Shown here one piece after another: positions 61,438 to 64,000 of a stretch of DNA of 64,000 nucleotides. Position numbers and translations under genes: made by a program. This DNA comes from Bacteroidota bacterium (GTDB lineage Bacteria; Bacteroidota; Bacteroidia; Flavobacteriales; Flavobacteriaceae), in contig CANFJB010000002.1 in assembly GCA_947447375.1 (NCBI GenBank), positions 62,001 to 126,000 on the forward strand, written 5' to 3'. The notes under the pieces were generated by a model, which was given only the letters and a program-made list of their open reading frames with translations, made no database searches and was not told the origin of the DNA. Numbering within the stretch: the stretch's first letter is position 1; every line of letters starts with the position of its first letter.

Positions 61438-61513
61438 AGCCCCGATTGAAGGGAAAATCCTCGAGAATTTTTTCGAGAGATTTGGAATGAAAGCAGGAAA
61501 ATAAATTCTCGAG
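61438..61513. repeat. Hairpin element in the ybeY-mnmG spacer
   Basis: Starts TTAGCCCCGATTGAAGGG. CTCGAGAATTT (61460-61470) and AAATTCTCGAG (61503-61513) are exact inverted repeats, and AAATC..TCGA / TCGA..GATTT form a smaller hairpin at 61457-61482. From memory the AGCCCCGATTGAAG..GGAAAGC(A/G)GGA layout recurs between genes of many Flavobacterium genomes; this would be one REP-like copy. Confidence 0.6.
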
Positions 61514-61538
61514 AAGCCTAAAAATTCGCTTCTGCAAA

Positions 61539-61958
61539 TTATTGTTCCACGTGAAACATTTTCATTTTTTCTTCCTCTTTAGTTCTCATAACAAGCTCGT
61601 CGGATTCGGTTTTATCCTTGTATCCGCAATAATGCAAAATCCCATGAACCAAAACCCGTTGGATTTCTTCGTGGAAAGTAACATTGAAGTCGGATGCGTT
61701 CTCTTTTACCCTTTCAACAGACACAAAAATATCTCCATTCAGCTCATTTCCAACGGAATAGTCGAAACTTATGATGTCCGTGAGCGTGTCGTGATCTAAA
61801 TATTGCTGGTTTATTTCCAATAAATAGTCGTCGTCACAAAAAATGTAATTGATTTCGCCTTCTTTTTTGTTTTCCGAGAGAATTACTGCCGAAAGCCACT
61901 TGGAAAAATCGGCCTCGTTGTGCAATTCAAAATCGGTTTCGTAATTAAAACTAATCAT
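61539..61958 (-). CDS. ybeY: rRNA maturation endoribonuclease YbeY
   Basis: 139 residues. Metal-dependent RNase in 16S rRNA 3' maturation and ribosome quality control. The metal motif reads HGILHYCGYKD: the first two His of the H-G-x-L-H-L-x-G-Y-D-H signature are kept, and the third ligand position is Asp instead of His, which I believe is common in Bacteroidetes. Its final codons (M-F-H-V-E-Q-stop) are written by a parS site. It overlaps the DUF4175 gene by 8 nt, so is coupled to it. Confidence 0.92.
   Translation of the reverse strand: MISFNYETDFELHNEADFSKWLSAVILSENKKEGEINYIFCDDDYLLEINQQYLDHDTLTDIISFDYSVGNELNGDIFVSVERVKENASDFNVTFHEEIQRVLVHGILHYCGYKDKTESDELVMRTKEEEKMKMFHVEQ
61543..61558 (+). 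promoter_or_regulatory. parS-type ParB-binding site 3, inside the ybeY coding end
   Basis: TGTTCCACGTGAAACA, 15 of 16 match to TGTTTCACGTGAAACA, identical to site 2. It lies in the last codons of ybeY. Confidence 0.82.
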
Positions 61959-64000
61959 TGTTTTTAAAATATTCTTGAACCTTTTGGTTAAAATTGGAAC
62001 GCAAAGGTAAGGTTTGTCGGTTTAAAATTTCAATGCTATTGAGATATTCTTGCAAATTCACGGGAAGCGGTTTGCTTTGATTGTTGAATTCTTTTTGGTT
62101 GGTTTGCGATTGGCGCTTCTTTTCCTCGCCTTGTTGTTGGGTTGCTTTTTCCAATTTCAACAGCTCGTATTGCAAGTTCAATATTTTTTGAAGCGTCTCG
62201 TTATTAAAGCCTTTATTTAATAATTGCTTTTCGATTTGCTTCATTTGCTCAACTGCATTTTTTCCGTTTCCGCCCATTCCTTCTTTATTTAAAGCGTTTT
62301 CCAACGACTCGCGAAGTTGCTTTTGCTCTTGGTAAATTTTCATGATTTCTCCTGCTTTTCCTTCGCCGTCTTCGCCATTTTCCCCGCTTGGCGTGTTTCC
62401 GTTTCCTGATTTCCCATCGCCTTTGGACTTGCCTTTTTCGCCTTCGCCGGGCTTGGTTCCTTCCCCAGGCTTATCGCCTTTTTTCATTCCGTCTTTCATC
62501 TTTTCGCCAAGTCCCTGTTGCTTTTTGATAATATCTGGGAGTTGCATTCCTGATCCCTGGCCTTTTCCTGGTTTGGGTTTACCTCCTTTACCAGAGCCCG
62601 ACATTTTCATTTCAGACTGCATGTTATTTAACGCATCACTTAGAAAATCAGCTAGTTTATTTGAAGCAGAAATTGCGTATTGCTGGTGAGAAAGGCCTTT
62701 TGGGATTTGAGAATCTACAAAACTATCAAGCGCTTTGTCTATATTATAATGTACATTTCCAATTTCTTTGGTGACGTTTTCAGCGATTTTTGGGTTTCTT
62801 AATGACATTGCAAACAAGCTGTCGTCAACATGCTTGAACTGTTGTTTTAAGTTTTGCTGGATTTTTAAATCCTTATTAAATGAAGGCGAACCTCGTTTTA
62901 ATCCTTTAAATTGCTTCATTAAATCCTCTTGAGAAAAAGAATAAGCAAGCAAATTATCTAATATTTGGCGGAGCATTTTCACGTCCTCCTCTAGCTGATC
63001 CATTTCTGCGGCTGCCATTCCTTCCATCATCTCGCCGCTCATTTCTTTCATTTTCTTTGAAGCGCTTTTCTGCTTTGGCTTGGCCTTTGACTGGTTTTGT
63101 TTTTGTAATTCGTCAGCAGCTTTTTTCAAATCCTCGTCAATGTTTTTTTGTTTTTCGGCATCTTTCGGAAGATCAACAGGCGATTTTAACTCCTTGTTTT
63201 CTTTCTCCAAATCTTTTAAATCCTGTTGGATTTTATCAAACTCTTTATTGATCGCTTCTTGCTTTTCAACTTGATTTTCTTTTTCGCTTTCGGCTAATTT
63301 ATCCTGCTTGTCAGCCAATTTATTAAGGTTGTCGGCAATTTGTTCGGCCTTTTTCTCAACGTAATATTTCTTGGTAAGCTCAACTAATTGCTCCAAAGTT
63401 TTAGTTTGATCTTTGGTAATTTGTTTGAATTTTTCTAATTTTTCAAACAATTCTTCGTTCTTAATTTTGTCGTTTAGTTCTTTAAGCTCGTCTAAAAGTT
63501 TCTTGTTTTTTTCTAATTCTTTGTCTGCGTTTTCCAGTCTTTTCTGAAGTTCTTCTTTAAATTCGTCTTTTTTATCGGACTTGAATTTATCTAAGTTTTC
63601 TTCCATTTTTTTAGAAAACTCCTTCATGATTTCGTCTTGTTGCTTTTGACGTTTAATAAAATCGTTGATTTTTTGTTGGTCTTTAAACTCCAAAGTTTCT
63701 TTCTCCTTGCCGTTTTTTTGCAACTTTTCAATTTCTGAAATTTGCTTGTCTTGGTTTTTCAACGACTTTTCTAAACTGTTGATGTTGTTGTTTTGCTCTT
63801 GCAAAATTTGCTCTTCCTTTTCTTGATCGGTCGCGATTCTATTGTAAAATACTGCCGATTTAGAGCTTTTATAATTATGAATAGCATCGTTATCAAAAAC
63901 TTCAAAATAATATTCATAAGCAATTCCTTGCTCTACCGGAAGGTTGCTTGGAAACGCAAATACAAATTGATCGTAAATATCTTTTTTAACTGAAACAAAA
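61951..64000 (-). CDS. DUF4175 family protein, C-terminal part (cut by window edge)
   Basis: At least 683 residues; the frame stays open to base 64000, so the start is outside. The visible N-terminal part (YDQFVFAFPSNLPVEQG then EYYFEVFDNDAIHN) is an Ig-like segment. Then come long Lys/Glu/Gln coiled coils (about 60-300 of the visible part), a helical region with MKEMSGEMMEGMAAAEMDQLEED, a Gly/Lys/Pro-rich low-complexity stretch (GKGGKPKPGKGQGSG, GDKPGEGTKPGEG) and a helical end. Full DUF4175 proteins carry N-terminal membrane helices, so it is probably an inner-membrane protein with a large periplasmic domain. Function unknown. ybeY follows with an 8-nt overlap. Confidence 0.88.
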   Translation of the reverse strand, partial: FVSVKKDIYDQFVFAFPSNLPVEQGIAYEYYFEVFDNDAIHNYKSSKSAVFYNRIATDQEKEEQILQEQNNNINSLEKSLKNQDKQISEIEKLQKNGKEKETLEFKDQQKINDFIKRQKQQDEIMKEFSKKMEENLDKFKSDKKDEFKEELQKRLENADKELEKNKKLLDELKELNDKIKNEELFEKLEKFKQITKDQTKTLEQLVELTKKYYVEKKAEQIADNLNKLADKQDKLAESEKENQVEKQEAINKEFDKIQQDLKDLEKENKELKSPVDLPKDAEKQKNIDEDLKKAADELQKQNQSKAKPKQKSASKKMKEMSGEMMEGMAAAEMDQLEEDVKMLRQILDNLLAYSFSQEDLMKQFKGLKRGSPSFNKDLKIQQNLKQQFKHVDDSLFAMSLRNPKIAENVTKEIGNVHYNIDKALDSFVDSQIPKGLSHQQYAISASNKLADFLSDALNNMQSEMKMSGSGKGGKPKPGKGQGSGMQLPDIIKKQQGLGEKMKDGMKKGDKPGEGTKPGEGEKGKSKGDGKSGNGNTPSGENGEDGEGKAGEIMKIYQEQKQLRESLENALNKEGMGGNGKNAVEQMKQIEKQLLNKGFNNETLQKILNLQYELLKLEKATQQQGEEKKRQSQTNQKEFNNQSKPLPVNLQEYLNSIEILNRQTLPLRSNFNQKVQEYFKNND

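Noticed and set aside
63802..63804. Apparent start of the DUF4175 gene at TTG 63804
   Set aside because: The frame is open to the window edge and the upstream residues look like the Ig-like part of the family, so the gene is only cut off.

Overview
This 64 kb window is a low-GC, gene-dense chromosome segment that looks like Flavobacterium or a close relative in the Flavobacteriaceae. The signs are a gliding-type adhesin with PorP/SprF and OmpA-family partners, type IX secretion sorting domains (types A and B), DUF2480, DUF4837 and DUF4175 proteins, a MurF-alanine racemase fusion, TAnnTTTG promoter boxes, and weak or absent Shine-Dalgarno sites. No rRNA, tRNA, CRISPR array, phage or intact transposase was found.

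Layout. 1-11 kb: 5' part of ileS, then an adhesin / PorP-SprF / OmpA (PorE-like) surface operon on the minus strand. 11-20.5 kb: hflX, then a long minus-strand suf iron-sulfur operon in the transcribed order sufA, sufB, (four-helix-bundle pseudogene), sufC, sufD, sufS, a lipoprotein gene, sufE, (GxxExxY gene), a DUF59/SufT-like gene and a DUF2480 gene. 20.6-32 kb: a metallo-hydrolase, S8 and M1 peptidases, LpxH, a sterol-desaturase-family protein, and a minus-strand run of an acidic protein, rsmI, recJ, an MFS transporter and a DUF2062 protein. 32-46 kb: tdk, murF-alr, mscL, asd, a His/Cys-rich small protein with a TonB receptor, mtgA with an FAD oxidoreductase, an S9 peptidase, rnpA, and an S41 peptidase. 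46-50.6 kb: a GNAT protein, a DUF4837 lipoprotein, a LysM lytic transglycosylase, pgk. 50.7-53.8 kb: a small accessory islet rich in palindromes, holding an NHL-repeat T9SS protein, higBA and a DUF1801 protein. 53.8-64 kb: holB, a DoxX protein, a Pif1-like helicase, an OmpH-like lipoprotein, a methyltransferase, mnmG, ybeY and a DUF4175 protein running off the end. Three parS-type sites cluster around mnmG and ybeY, which suggests an origin-proximal position.

The most unusual signal lies in the suf operon. Its two foreign-looking ORFs, a four-helix-bundle (23S rRNA intervening-sequence-protein family) gene and a GxxExxY gene, are each bracketed by inverted repeats of 17 to 35 nt, while other spacers carry heptamer tandem repeats. 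The layout resembles rRNA intervening sequences, but here it sits inside a protein-coding polycistron. The four-helix-bundle ORF carries one in-frame stop, after which 35 family-like codons remain readable. Other points of note are a terminator hairpin overlapping the start codon of the DUF4837 gene, hairpins built over the stop codons of convergent genes, a probably leaderless holB, and a HigBA operator placed inside its own promoter.
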